Positions 55,133 through 64,000 of a stretch of DNA of 64,000 nucleotides are shown piece by piece. The notes under the pieces are model-generated. The model did no database searches. It saw nothing but the letters and a program-made list of their open reading frames with translations, and had not been told where the DNA came from. This stretch comes from Butyricimonas sp. Marseille-P3923 (GTDB taxonomy: Bacteria > Bacteroidota > Bacteroidia > Bacteroidales > Marinifilaceae), in assembly GCF_900184685.1 (NCBI RefSeq), contig NZ_FXXL01000006.1, positions 496,001-560,000 on the forward strand. Reading direction: 5' to 3'. How positions within the stretch are numbered: position 1 is the first letter of the stretch; the number at the start of each line of letters is the position of its first letter. The translations under genes and the position numbers were made by a program.

Positions 55133-57085
55133 TTACCATCCCGGATTTTGCACGATACCGGAAATCATCACTTCTTCACTCTTGATAGGGAACAGGTAAT
55201 CCCGTGCCGGGATAAACTGCGCCTGATCCCACACCACCATCGGACCTTGCCCGTTATTATAAAAGGCTTGCCAATTCTTTCCAAGTACATTCCAGCCCAT
55301 CGGTTTGTCGTTCCAGCCTTCAGTAATTGCAGTTCCCCAACGACGTACATCCCAGAAACGATGTCCCTCGAACATCAACTCGATTGTCCGTTCGCGTTGG
55401 ATAATACTCCGTAATCCCGCCTGCTCGTTAAATTTATTCGCATTCACGCCATATCTTCCCCAGCTATCCTGCACGGTCGGGATACCTGCCCGCTCGCGCA
55501 CGGCATTCAAACGATCGAAAATCTGATCCCGATGCGCTCCATTCGGACCTTCATACTCGTTCCAGGCTTCTGCCACTGCCAAATAAAGCTCTGCCAATCG
55601 CATCGTCACGGAAACATTCACGGCGAAAGACATGATATCTTGCGAGTAAGTTTTCAAATTAAAATCACTACGCGTACCTTTCTTCACGAAATAGCCGGTA
55701 ATATTTTGCGCGTAATTGGGATAAAGCCGATCTTGCTTTAATCCGAACAAACCGCCTTGATAAGAATCCACGATCAAATTATAGTTCACGGACTTCCCAA
55801 GCTGCCAGTACAGCCCAGGAGCAGCAATCATTGCGTAAAAACGAGGTTCTCGCTTCAAGTGCAATGCCAACACATCCGTTCCCATCGGCACCACGCTCGT
55901 GTACATGACATCCCGCTCTTGCGCCATACCGTAGCCATCTCCATACGTCCACGTCCGATCCTCCTCGATGGGCAATCCGTTCGCCGTGTAGAATTTCCGT
56001 ACCATCCGGATATTCGTACCGATACTACCATCTAACACGGAACTATAGTGTGGATCCGTAGTTTTAGTTCCCAATTGCGGCAGAATTCTCTGGAATAGAT
56101 CCGAGAATCCACTCACCATCATCACCGCCTCCGTGGAATTTTGGAAATTCGGTGCCCACAGCGAACACTCCAAATCCCGCATGGTATTCAACAATGGGGT
56201 GGATTTCTCTTGGGTACCGGCAATCAATTTATAACCGTGTCCCTCCAAAAACTGGATAGTTTCATCCAAATATTCAGCCGCCACGCGCCACTTCTCTTTA
56301 TCCTCCACGGGGAAAAGTAACTCGCCATTCTTATTCTTCAGATCTTTGTACACACTTATGCCCCCGTTAAACAACGGAGAAGCGGCATAGAGCAATACGC
56401 GGCATTTCAAACCCATCGCTCCCTCTTTCGAGAAAAACATTCGACGAGTGGCATCTTTTTCGGCAAATACCTGCAAATAAGGGATTGCCTCATCCAACAA
56501 CTGATTGATCGCTTTAAAACAACTATCCAGCGGACTTCTCGGTTGACGTTGTTCCTCCATCGGGGCATACACGTCGATGTTCTGAGGCACCAACACGATT
56601 GGACCATAGCGTTTAACCAACTCAAAATAGTAAAAAGCTTTCAACGCTTTGATCTCTGCCGTCCAAGTTTCCAGCTCGCCTTCATTCAGATTATAGACAT
56701 CACCGATATGCTTCAAGAAAGTATTGCAATACCGAATATAATAATAGACACCATTATAGGTCCACATATCATTAATCGGTGCTAAAGCCGTCTGCAAGCC
56801 ATCGGCGATCAAGAAAGAGGTCATTCCGCGATTCTCCCGCGCATAACGGTTGGAAATGTATTCGTCCGCACCACAAAAAGCCGGATTCGTGGTCGTATAC
56901 ACTTGCAAAGGAACAAATCCCTGGTTTGCATCAATCATCCATTGTTCCGCTCCGGTGCGTGTCTCAAATATTTTGGGAATCGTCAGAATATCATCCTCGG
57001 GAACTAAATTGAGGTACTCGTTACACCCCGTCCATAACCAGGCGGAACAAATCAAAATGAATATACTTTTAAATTTCATATACAT
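55133..57085 (-). CDS. SusD/RagB-family surface lipoprotein (locus 2)
   Basis: 650 residues, lipobox WTGC (Cys21). ATG 57085 lies 5 bp after the susC stop; Met3 is an equal alternative. SusD features: helical core with EIKALKAFYYFELVKRYGPIVL, MRLAELYLAVAEAWNEY, and the end block QRERTIELMFEGHRFWDVRRWGTA with a DYLFPIKSEEV segment near the C-terminus. It is much longer than the locus 1 SusD (484), with extra loops, so the two loci likely bind different substrates. Confidence 0.95.
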   Translation of the reverse strand: MYMKFKSIFILICSAWLWTGCNEYLNLVPEDDILTIPKIFETRTGAEQWMIDANQGFVPLQVYTTTNPAFCGADEYISNRYARENRGMTSFLIADGLQTALAPINDMWTYNGVYYYIRYCNTFLKHIGDVYNLNEGELETWTAEIKALKAFYYFELVKRYGPIVLVPQNIDVYAPMEEQRQPRSPLDSCFKAINQLLDEAIPYLQVFAEKDATRRMFFSKEGAMGLKCRVLLYAASPLFNGGISVYKDLKNKNGELLFPVEDKEKWRVAAEYLDETIQFLEGHGYKLIAGTQEKSTPLLNTMRDLECSLWAPNFQNSTEAVMMVSGFSDLFQRILPQLGTKTTDPHYSSVLDGSIGTNIRMVRKFYTANGLPIEEDRTWTYGDGYGMAQERDVMYTSVVPMGTDVLALHLKREPRFYAMIAAPGLYWQLGKSVNYNLIVDSYQGGLFGLKQDRLYPNYAQNITGYFVKKGTRSDFNLKTYSQDIMSFAVNVSVTMRLAELYLAVAEAWNEYEGPNGAHRDQIFDRLNAVRERAGIPTVQDSWGRYGVNANKFNEQAGLRSIIQRERTIELMFEGHRFWDVRRWGTAITEGWNDKPMGWNVLGKNWQAFYNNGQGPMVVWDQAQFIPARDYLFPIKSEEVMISGIVQNPGW

Positions 57086-57090
57086 GATTT

Positions 57091-60000
57091 TTAGAAACTA
57101 AAATTAACACCTACTGAATATGTCCTTTGGATCGGATAATTAAATCCATTGCTTCCCAATTCCACATCCCATAAATCAAAATCACTGATCAAAAACGGAT
57201 TGTTCACCCGGATATAAGGTTTGATCCGTTGCATACCGAGCTTCTCTGCCCATTGGATCGGCAAATTCCAAGCCAACTCTAACGACTGGCAACGCAAAAA
57301 TTTCACCTCCCGCATAAAATAAGTGGAAGCGCGCAAAGTTTCTTGACCCAACAAAGCCTCCTCCATATTGTGAGCCGTGATACTCTTGGTAGACAAACGC
57401 GGCCACAGGGGTCTGCTTTTCATATTCTCGGGAGTCCAGTGGTCTTTCCAAATAGCACTCAACAAGGCACGGTCGCCCACGAACGGCGTAACGGCACTCG
57501 GGTTGATAAAGAGTGAACGTTGACCTGCTCCCTGGAATGCGAAATTAAATTCCACGCGCTTGTAGCTGATCGTTCCATTGAAACCGTATACCAAACGAGG
57601 CTCCGTGGGAAATCCGATATGTACAGCGTCATCAATGCTGATCTTGCCGTCGCCATTCACGTCACGATAGCGAATATCTCCCGGCATCACGTCGCCCGAT
57701 TGTTTCGGCGAACGGTCGATCTCCTCCTGACTCTGAAACAATCCTTCTGCCACGTAACCCACCACTTGCGAAATATCATGCCCCACTTTTCCTTGCCAAG
57801 ACGGTTTGTCGGCAGCCTCTTCGATGGATTTGTACACCGATTTGTTGTAGGTGGCAGTCCCGTTCAAGATAAACCACAAATCATTGGAAAATGCATGTTG
57901 TACTTTAACAGCCAAATCGAAACCGCGAGAACGCACCTTGCCCACGTTATCATACGGGTATAGCCCCAATCCCATGCTGGCGGGCACAATCGTGCGTTGA
58001 GCCAAAATATTATGACGGATCTCCTCGTATACATCCAATGTAAAATCGAGCAACCCTTTCCACAAAGTCATCTCCAAACCAAAGTTGGTCATTTCTGCAA
58101 TCTCCCACTGAATCGTCGGGTTGGCATAAGAATGAACCAGATAATGGTCCTGGGAATCCTGTCCCATGTTTTCCAAATAAATGTATCTGCCGGTATTGCC
58201 ATAAGCGGAAGACCCGGTACCGATGCCGTCATTACCCACTTTCCCGTAAGAAGCACGAATCTTCATAAAAGTTAACCAGTTGTTAAAACGTTGCATAAAC
58301 GGCTCTTTCGAAATCACGTAAGAGATCCCGGCCGCGGGAAAAAAACCGAAACGATTATGTTCCGCGAAACGTTCGGAACCATTGTACCCGAAACTACCCT
58401 CCAAATAGAAACGTTCCTTGAAACCGTATGAAAGACGCATGGAAAGTCCCATATTCCGGTTCTTGATGGCAGAAAACAAATCCCGTCCTGCAGAAGAGGT
58501 CACCTGCGACATATTCACCAGTCCCGTGTAACTGACCGTATGATCGCCCCAGAACTGGTTGTAATACACCCGGAACTCTCCGGTCAACTGCGTTTCTCCC
58601 TCTGCTACTTTAGAGTTAGGATCCACTTTCAGCGTCTTATCTCCCTCTGCCAATTGTTCCAACACATGTTTACCCGTTTGGTGATTATAGTCAGCCAACC
58701 GATATTTATAAAGTTCCGTCAGAAACGGCGTACTGTAATAAGCCTGCTTGTATAGCGACACGTTGGTTCGGATTTCCAAACCTCTTAAGAACGCAGATAA
58801 GTTCTGAATATATTCCACCCGATTGGAGGTAGCGAAACGACTCCGTTCCACGTATCCCTGTTGAATGGAAGCATAAGGGTTCTGGGAAGTTATCGTTTCA
58901 TAACCGAAACGAAGGTGCGGAAATTTATAGGTATCATCCGCCGGATAGACCGCCGCGTAATCCACCGGACTCGCGTTAAACGCCATACCATAAGCGGTAG
59001 TCACGTTAGCCAAAGGACCATGATAACTGTCCAACGAAGAGGTGGAGGTCAATAACAATTTCGCAGTGGGAGTCATATCAATATTCAAATTGATACGCAA
59101 AGAGGTAGTATTATTCCGAATATTAACATTAAACGAATTCAACTTATCCGTTTTCAACATACCTTCATCGAAATTGTGACTGACGGAGGCATAATACTGC
59201 ATAATCTTGGTTCCGCCTCGCACGCTCAATCCCAAGTGATGATTGAAAGACATATCCTTAAACAACAATTTATACCAATCGTTGGCAGGGTATACCCAAG
59301 AGGGAAAACGGTCGCTGCCCGTGTTAGCAATCCGTTCTGCCGTGTATTTCGGTTGTGCCAACGGGTCGCGTGTCTGTAACGCCTCGTTATAAGCCTTCAT
59401 GTAGGTGATCGGATCTACCACGTCGATTTTCCGCGTCGGTTGTGAAGCAATTGCCTCGTAGCGGAAAGAAGTGTACACCGAACCCTCGACTCCCTTTTTC
59501 GTCGACACGAGAATCACACCGTTTGCCCCACGAGCTCCATACATGGCGGTAGCCGAAGCATCTTTCAACACGCTGAATGAATCAATATCCTCCGGGTCAA
59601 TACGCGACAAGTCCAACACGCTAACCTCTACCCCGTCCAACAAAATCAAGGGAGCCGTGTTCGCGTTGTTACCGAAAGACGTGATACCGCGCACCGTGAA
59701 CTGCGTGTTCATTTCGGCCTCGGTCAAGGCTCCCGGTTTACCACCCTTCAAATAACCGATCATACCTGGAATACGTCCCACGAAACTGGCAGTAAGGTCG
59801 CTATTAGAAGATTTCAACGAACTGACATTTACCACAGAAATAGAACCGGTCACGGATTCGCGTTTTTGTTCCCCGTATGCGACCACTGTAACCTCTTCCA
59901 ACGCCTCTTCCGTGGGCTTTAGTGATACATTCAACTCATCTTTCCCTTCTATCGGTACCGTTTGGTCTTTGTACCCGATAAACGAGAACTTCAACACGTC

Positions 60001-60525
60001 GTCTGCCCGTACCAAAATATCATATTTCCCGTCTTTATCAGTAGCCACTCCCCGTGAGGTCTGATTGATAACGACACTTACCCCCGGCATGGGATTTCCC
60101 TTCTCGTCCGTCACGCGTCCCTTGACCGTGATAATGTTCCGTACCTCAGGTTCTTTGGTTTTCGGTTTTTTCTTGACAACGATCACTTTACCCTCGATCG
60201 AATAATCATAACCATGAGCCACGAGCACCTTTCCCAGCACCTCGTCCAGCGTCGCATTCGTGAAAGTCTCCGTGATTTTCACCTCATTGGATATATCATT
60301 TTGCTTGTAAACAAAAGTATATCCCGTCTTTGCTTTCAAATCCTCAAGTACTTCCAAGATGGTATTATTGCGGTACTTGACAGTTATTCTCTGTTGCCGC
60401 AAAGTATCATCCTGCGCATACACGGAGGCACACGACAACAGAGTCAAAATAAAATTAACCAAAACGATCTTACTCCATTTTCGAATTTCCACCCGAAAAA
60501 TGGTGTGACTAGATTTTTTTTTCAT
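57091..60525 (-). CDS. SusC/RagA-family TonB-dependent transporter with STN domain (locus 2)
   Basis: 1144 residues. Signal peptide to about residue 38, STN domain about 46-117 (ITVKYRNNTILEVLEDLKAKTG), carboxypeptidase-regulatory domain about 131-205 (GRVTDEKGNPMPGVSVVINQ), TonB-box/SusC motif EVTVVAYGEQKRESVTGSI at 211-229, plug with LLDGVEVSVLD and VLKDASATAMYGARGANGVILV, then barrel ending in Phe (GVNFSF). The signal passes through STN to the FecR encoded just upstream. SusD starts 5 bp after its stop. Confidence 0.96.
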   Translation of the reverse strand: MKKKSSHTIFRVEIRKWSKIVLVNFILTLLSCASVYAQDDTLRQQRITVKYRNNTILEVLEDLKAKTGYTFVYKQNDISNEVKITETFTNATLDEVLGKVLVAHGYDYSIEGKVIVVKKKPKTKEPEVRNIITVKGRVTDEKGNPMPGVSVVINQTSRGVATDKDGKYDILVRADDVLKFSFIGYKDQTVPIEGKDELNVSLKPTEEALEEVTVVAYGEQKRESVTGSISVVNVSSLKSSNSDLTASFVGRIPGMIGYLKGGKPGALTEAEMNTQFTVRGITSFGNNANTAPLILLDGVEVSVLDLSRIDPEDIDSFSVLKDASATAMYGARGANGVILVSTKKGVEGSVYTSFRYEAIASQPTRKIDVVDPITYMKAYNEALQTRDPLAQPKYTAERIANTGSDRFPSWVYPANDWYKLLFKDMSFNHHLGLSVRGGTKIMQYYASVSHNFDEGMLKTDKLNSFNVNIRNNTTSLRINLNIDMTPTAKLLLTSTSSLDSYHGPLANVTTAYGMAFNASPVDYAAVYPADDTYKFPHLRFGYETITSQNPYASIQQGYVERSRFATSNRVEYIQNLSAFLRGLEIRTNVSLYKQAYYSTPFLTELYKYRLADYNHQTGKHVLEQLAEGDKTLKVDPNSKVAEGETQLTGEFRVYYNQFWGDHTVSYTGLVNMSQVTSSAGRDLFSAIKNRNMGLSMRLSYGFKERFYLEGSFGYNGSERFAEHNRFGFFPAAGISYVISKEPFMQRFNNWLTFMKIRASYGKVGNDGIGTGSSAYGNTGRYIYLENMGQDSQDHYLVHSYANPTIQWEIAEMTNFGLEMTLWKGLLDFTLDVYEEIRHNILAQRTIVPASMGLGLYPYDNVGKVRSRGFDLAVKVQHAFSNDLWFILNGTATYNKSVYKSIEEAADKPSWQGKVGHDISQVVGYVAEGLFQSQEEIDRSPKQSGDVMPGDIRYRDVNGDGKISIDDAVHIGFPTEPRLVYGFNGTISYKRVEFNFAFQGAGQRSLFINPSAVTPFVGDRALLSAIWKDHWTPENMKSRPLWPRLSTKSITAHNMEEALLGQETLRASTYFMREVKFLRCQSLELAWNLPIQWAEKLGMQRIKPYIRVNNPFLISDFDLWDVELGSNGFNYPIQRTYSVGVNFSF

Positions 60526-60552
60526 ACATTTGTTTTTGAATTAATAAGATAT

Positions 60553-60607
60553 CGTCTGCCACCAACAGACGTTACACACCGTAAGCGGGAGAATTCCTTG
60601 AATTCTC
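60553..60607 (-). other. Two stem-loops between fecR and susC (locus 2)
   Basis: GAGAATTC-CTT-GAATTCTC (60589-60607) and CGTCTG/CAGACG around a 7-nt loop (60553-60571) stand in the 91-bp gap. Neither is followed by a T-run in the direction of transcription. The matching gap of locus 1 also has a hairpin, so a role in setting the ratio of regulator to transporter mRNA is possible. Confidence 0.5.
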
Positions 60608-60616
60608 TCTCTTTTT

Positions 60617-61798
60617 TTACTTTAACTTTTGAACTTCTATTTTTCCATCGGCATTTATTTTAAATTTCACATCTGCCACTTTACTCAACACGGCAAGAAA
60701 CACCTCCAGCGTCTCGTCACTCGAAATACTTCCCTGCAGGATAATGTCTTCCCCGGGCAAAGATTCCGTCACGAAATCCACGTCGTAAGCACGCGAAACG
60801 ACTTTCAGGATTTCGCTCAACGCCATATTCTCGATACTGATCATTCCGTCTTTCCACGACACCACGTCACTCACTTTCACCTGGCATACACGCAAGCTAT
60901 CGACACCAACGCCCAGGACAGACTGCTCCCCCGGGGAAAGTACCACCGCCTCCGCCCCGTGGACAGGAATCACTTTCACCTTCCCGGAGGCAAGCGTCGT
61001 CAACTCCGGCTCTGACGGATAGGCAGACACGTTAAACTTCGTCCCCAGCACCGTCACCAACTGGCGCACGGTTTCCACGACAAACGGTCGCACCGTATCC
61101 CGTGTCACGTCAAAAAACGCCTCTCCCGTGACACGCACCCTCCGTTCCCCCTTCGCGAACTTTTCCGGGTATTCCAGCCTGCTGTCCGAATTCAGCCACA
61201 CCACGCTACCGTCATTAAGCGAGATCCGGTACAACCCAGCTCCCCGGGGAATCGTGATCTTGTTATAAACAAGCACATCTTCTTTTTCTTCCTCCGCATA
61301 CTCCTCCAATTTTTTATCGTACACGACCTTACCGTTGCTGATCGCCACTTGTGCTCCATCCCGCTCCTCAAACTTGATCCCACTGCCCCCCAAGTAATGT
61401 TGTCCGCCATCAGCCATCTCCAGTATCGCCTTACGAGCGGGCGGACCGATATAAGCCATCGTTCTACTCTCGTCAACGGAAGAAGCATCCCGCCATAACA
61501 CGACCGAAGAAATAACCGCAACAACCACCGCGGCTGCCGCCACCCCGTACCACAACTTGAATGTCCGACGCCTCCTCCCCCCGATACGCCCGCGTATCGA
61601 AGAATAGTCCCCCTTGATCAACCGTGCACGCACAACCTCCCGCATAACGAGATTCTGCTTTCGCACCGTATCAAACAACTTACGGTTCTCGTCACAGGCT
61701 TCTTTCCATTCCAGAATCTCCCTTTCTTCCCCGGTAGAAAGTTTGCCATTAAAGAAGTCCAATAACTCGGATTCGGTAATTTGAGATTTTCTTTCCAT
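60617..61798 (-). CDS. FecR-family anti-sigma factor (locus 2)
   Basis: 393 residues. Cytoplasmic anti-sigma part 1-80 (SELLDFFNGKLSTGEEREILEW pattern), one membrane helix about 82-102 (LWYGVAAAAVVVAVISSVVLW), FecR domain about 178-280 (ITIPRGAGLYRISLNDGSVVWLNSDSRLEYP; GEAFFDVTRDTV), then a DUF4974/STN-like C-terminal module (about 325-393: MISIENMALSEILKVVSRAY; FKINADGKIEVQKLK). It is 59 bp after the sigma gene and 91 bp before susC. Confidence 0.95.
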   Translation of the reverse strand: MERKSQITESELLDFFNGKLSTGEEREILEWKEACDENRKLFDTVRKQNLVMREVVRARLIKGDYSSIRGRIGGRRRRTFKLWYGVAAAAVVVAVISSVVLWRDASSVDESRTMAYIGPPARKAILEMADGGQHYLGGSGIKFEERDGAQVAISNGKVVYDKKLEEYAEEEKEDVLVYNKITIPRGAGLYRISLNDGSVVWLNSDSRLEYPEKFAKGERRVRVTGEAFFDVTRDTVRPFVVETVRQLVTVLGTKFNVSAYPSEPELTTLASGKVKVIPVHGAEAVVLSPGEQSVLGVGVDSLRVCQVKVSDVVSWKDGMISIENMALSEILKVVSRAYDVDFVTESLPGEDIILQGSISSDETLEVFLAVLSKVADVKFKINADGKIEVQKLK

Positions 61799-61857
61799 TC
61801 TATCATATCAATTTCTTGCCCCATAGACCGGAAAAATGATAAAACGGTTGATTCAAA

Positions 61858-62403
61858 TCAGGAAAAAAATCGGGGAAAATTAGAAAAAACTTTTCGAAGT
61901 CGTTTTAAAGCATTTACCAACAATGTTTTAACTGTTGCTATAGAAATAACAAATTTTTCAGCCGTCTCCCGGTAACTCAACCCGTCAATATACACCGCCC
62001 TCAAAACCTCTCTCATGCGCGGGGGTAACTTCTCGATCTCTGCCTCTACCGCCTGCAAAATCTCCTCCGTGAGCCAATCCGTATCACTCTCGTCCACCAA
62101 CACGGGCAACACTCCACCTGCTTCCCGCAAGACATCCCGCTTCTCCAGTAACTTCAACGCCCGATTCCTCACTGCCGCGAAAAGGTATCCCCGGATACTA
62201 CCCGACGTGATCCTCTCGTAAGCCCGCTTCTCCCAGAAATCCACGAGAAAATCCTGCACCACGTCCTCCGCCGCCGGAATATCACTCAAAAACGTGTCTG
62301 CCCACAGCACCAACGGTCGATAATAGTATTCGAACAAGACCTCCATTCCCCGGTGATCATGTTCTCCCAAAAAACGACATATCAACTTATCATCAACCTG
62401 CAT
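61858..62403 (-). CDS. ECF-type RNA polymerase sigma factor (locus 2)
   Basis: 181 residues. Region 2 at about 18-85 (YYYRPLVLWADTFL, AAEDVVQDFLVDFWEKR, RGYLFAAVRNRALK) and region 4 at about 125-175 with the helix-turn-helix DGLSYRETAEKFVISIATVKTLL. It should activate the locus 2 susCD operon. A full TAnnTTTG promoter precedes it at 62445, indicating expression of the regulator by the housekeeping sigma. Confidence 0.95.
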   Translation of the reverse strand: MQVDDKLICRFLGEHDHRGMEVLFEYYYRPLVLWADTFLSDIPAAEDVVQDFLVDFWEKRAYERITSGSIRGYLFAAVRNRALKLLEKRDVLREAGGVLPVLVDESDTDWLTEEILQAVEAEIEKLPPRMREVLRAVYIDGLSYRETAEKFVISIATVKTLLVNALKRLRKVFSNFPRFFS

Positions 62404-62444
62404 AAATTCAAAAGCTCACACGCGTGTATAAATTATTGACTTCT

Positions 62445-62452
62445 CAAAGTTA
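62445..62452 (-). promoter_or_regulatory. Putative promoter (-7 TAACTTTG) of locus 2 sigma gene
   Basis: Minus-strand TAACTTTG followed by AGAAG matches TAnnTTTG; the leader to the ATG at 62403 would be about 35 nt. A TTTTG stretch lies just upstream, too close for a normal -33 element. Confidence 0.6.
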
Positions 62453-62563
62453 CACAAAAGCTTCTAATTTTATACTGGCATAACAAAAAAATACAAAAGA
62501 ATATCTTCCGAATCACTTGTACCCCATCTCAAAATAGTAAAACATTTCCAAGGAAAACAATAA

Positions 62564-62767
62564 GAAAACCTACCTGAATTCATGTGAAATCCCGTATCAC
62601 TTCCGGTTCAATTCCGTGTAAAACGCTATTAGTTCCCTATTAAAACGCTATTAAAACCCTATACTATAATAGCGTTTTAATAGCTTACTAAAAGGATACA
62701 AATAATGTTTCAAGTACTACTGCACCGGAATTGATACGGGATTCATCTTGAATTCAGGTAGGTTTTC
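62564..62767. repeat. Nested inverted-repeat element between rsgA and locus 2
   Basis: Outer arms of 36 bp (62564-62599 and 62732-62767) match at 32 positions and extend less perfectly to about 47 bp. Inside is a perfect 17-bp inverted repeat CTATTAAAACGCTATTA (62637-62653) / its complement (62667-62683) around a 13-nt loop. AAAACGCTATTA also occurs as a direct copy near 62620. No coding frame. The right end lies 3 bp from the rsgA stop, so it may end that transcript, but it looks like a MITE or REP-like repeat. The remaining part of the 367-bp gap holds only the sigma promoter. Confidence 0.8.
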
Positions 62768-62770
62768 ACC

Positions 62771-63691
62771 TTATTTACGGTACTTCTCCTCCCCTTCCTC
62801 GAACATGCTCGTGTAACTGAAATAACGGCTTTCGCTGATTTCCCCGTCCTCTACCGCCTGAATAACAGCGCATCCCGGCTCATGAATATGAGTACAATTG
62901 TAGAAACGGCAATCTTTTGCCCGCTTGAATATCTCCGGAAAATAGTGTGATATCTCCGCTTTCTCCATGTGTATCAGCCCGAACGCCCGGATGCCGGGAG
63001 TATCCACGATATACCCCCCGAAACTCAACGGGAACATCTCCGCGAAGGTGGTCGTGTGCTTGCCCGTGTCGTGGGACTCGGAGATTTCGGCAACTTTCAA
63101 TTGCAAACCCGGCTCCACCCGGTTGATCAAAGAAGATTTCCCCACGCCCGACAAACCGGAAAACACGGTCACTTTATCTTTCAACGCCGCCACGACATCC
63201 TCTATCCCTTCCCCTGTCAATGAAGACACATGCAAACACTCGTACCCGATCTCCATATATATTTGTGTCAGGGCACCCAACAGCATCAAATCATCCTCGT
63301 CATATAAATCGATTTTATTGAATACAAGTATGGCGGGAATCCGGTATGCCTCCACGGAAGCTAAAAAACGATCGATAAAAACCGTTGAGGTCACGGGATG
63401 ATTCACCGTTACGACCAGCATCGCCTGATCGACATTCGCGGCTATGATATGCGCTTCTTTCGAGAGATTCGTTGATTTTCGAATAATATAATTTTTCCGT
63501 TCCTCTATCCGGTGAATCACCGCACCATCGGGATTTATCTCTACTTCCACGACATCACCGACCGCCACGGGATTCGTGGTCTTAATCCCTTTCATCCTGA
63601 ATTTTCCCTTTATCCGGCATTCCAAGACTTCACCCGATTCCATCCGTACCGCGTACCAGCTACCGGTAGATTTTACGACAATTCCTCTCAT
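62771..63691 (-). CDS. rsgA: Ribosome small subunit-dependent GTPase A
   Basis: 306 residues. N-terminal OB fold ([20 protein letters not shown]), then a circularly permuted GTPase: G4 motif [10 protein letters not shown] comes before G1 [12 protein letters not shown] and G3 DTPGIRAFG. The C-terminal zinc-binding motif [14 protein letters not shown] is complete. It helps final maturation of the 30S subunit. Promoter at 63770 fits well. It diverges from the rdgB-type gene. Confidence 0.97.
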   Translation of the reverse strand: MRGIVVKSTGSWYAVRMESGEVLECRIKGKFRMKGIKTTNPVAVGDVVEVEINPDGAVIHRIEERKNYIIRKSTNLSKEAHIIAANVDQAMLVVTVNHPVTSTVFIDRFLASVEAYRIPAILVFNKIDLYDEDDLMLLGALTQIYMEIGYECLHVSSLTGEGIEDVVAALKDKVTVFSGLSGVGKSSLINRVEPGLQLKVAEISESHDTGKHTTTFAEMFPLSFGGYIVDTPGIRAFGLIHMEKAEISHYFPEIFKRAKDCRFYNCTHIHEPGCAVIQAVEDGEISESRYFSYTSMFEEGEEKYRK

Positions 63692-63769
63692 TGTTCTTTG
63701 ATTTACAATTCATGCTTCATACCCGACCTTGTTCCATAATAAACACTGTCGAAACACGTTAAGCGGGTA

Positions 63770-63777
63770 CAAATATA
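63770..63777 (-). promoter_or_regulatory. Promoter of rsgA (-7 TATATTTG, -33 TTG)
   Basis: On the minus strand TATATTTG followed by TACCC is a full TAnnTTTG match, and a TTG lies 20 bp upstream (within ATTGTCTTTGC), the expected spacing. It overlaps the control region of the divergent gene. Confidence 0.7.
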
Positions 63778-63810
63778 GCGTTTCGCGTTTGCAAAGACAA
63801 TCTATTTCGT

Positions 63811-63818
63811 TAATTTCG
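63811..63818 (+). promoter_or_regulatory. Promoter of rdgB-type gene (-7 TAATTTCG, -33 TTTG)
   Basis: TAATTTCG differs by one base from TAnnTTTG, and TTTG at 63788-63791 stands 19 bp upstream, the consensus spacing. The -33 boxes of the two divergent promoters meet in the palindrome TTTGCAAA (63788-63795). Confidence 0.65.
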
Positions 63819-63841
63819 CGATACACGAATTTTGATAGATT

Positions 63842-64000
63842 ATGAAATTAGTTTTCGCGACCAACAACACGCACAAGTTGGGAGAAATCAAGGAAATGCT
63901 GGACGGTCGGCATGAGATCGTTTCCCTGAAAGACATCGGATGCCACGAGGATATTCCCGAGGAACAGGACACGCTGGAGGGGAATGCCCTGCAGAAAGCG
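63842..64000 (+). CDS. rdgB: RdgB/HAM1-type non-canonical purine NTP pyrophosphatase, 5' part only
   Basis: The first 53 codons are in the window and the gene runs off its end. Start [20 protein letters not shown] is the hallmark of the family, with the substrate-binding (T/S)xNxxK motif in ATNNTHK, and a conserved [14 protein letters not shown] segment follows. The enzyme removes pyrophosphate from dITP, XTP and similar nucleotides. It is divergent from rsgA, and the promoter at 63811 gives a leader of about 25 nt. Confidence 0.93.
   Translation, partial: MKLVFATNNTHKLGEIKEMLDGRHEIVSLKDIGCHEDIPEEQDTLEGNALQKA

Overview
The window is from a member of the Bacteroidales, probably an Odoribacteraceae/Butyricimonas-like gut bacterium. 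That family guess is inference from gene style and was not tested by any search. The phylum-level evidence is direct: two complete ECF sigma / FecR anti-sigma / SusC / SusD loci, many SPII lipoproteins, promoters of the TAnnTTTG type, almost no Shine-Dalgarno sequences, a TopA without zinc fingers, and bactofilins.

Layout. (1) 1-370: 3' end of lspA. (2) 392-12890: first nutrient-uptake locus: ECF sigma, FecR, SusC, SusD, a lipoprotein, then three secreted thioredoxin-like genes holding four copies of one thioredoxin-plus-helical unit (the last gene is a two-unit fusion). (3) 13181-17818: housekeeping topA and a PpiD-type periplasmic foldase. (4) 17916-34209: surface-polysaccharide region: WbpD, WbpE and WbpI homologues (diacetamido-uronic acid sugar nucleotide), glycosyltransferases, a glucuronyl C5-epimerase-like protein, an AsnB-type amidotransferase, a NodB-like protein, a flippase fused to a GNAT-like domain, and YfhO. 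Convergent operons meet at 27442-27445. (5) 34228-39799: ORF6N protein, PCMD-like lipoprotein plus outer-membrane barrel, U32 peptidase-family protein, TonB-C-domain protein. (6) 39864-48547: frr, kdsB, M1 aminopeptidase, two bactofilins, an AT-rich pair of unknown lipoproteins, fabH, rpmF, YceD/DUF177. (7) 48605-49004: relic of an IS5-type element. (8) 49030-62403, minus strand: second sigma/FecR/SusC/SusD locus whose accessory genes are two SusE/F-like surface lipoproteins, a secreted protein, an HExxH lipoprotein and a retropepsin-like protein. (9) 62771-64000: rsgA and the divergent 5' end of an rdgB-type gene.

How the genes may work together. Both Sus-like loci have the form expected for cell-surface signalling: the SusC N-terminal STN domain reports substrate to FecR, which releases the ECF sigma. 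Neither locus carries a recognisable glycosidase. Locus 1 carries thioredoxin-fold proteins and locus 2 protease-like proteins, so peptide or protein substrates are plausible (inference). The polysaccharide region predicts a glycan with 2,3-diacetamido-uronic acid that may be C5-epimerised and amidated; the upstream dehydrogenase and oxidase (WbpA/WbpB type) are not in this window.

No rRNA, tRNA, CRISPR array, intact transposase or prophage was seen. The most interesting unexplained DNA is a set of structured intergenic repeats (12892-13037, 23054-23181, 62564-62767), iterated TGTAAT dyads at 979-1028, and the IS5-like relic.
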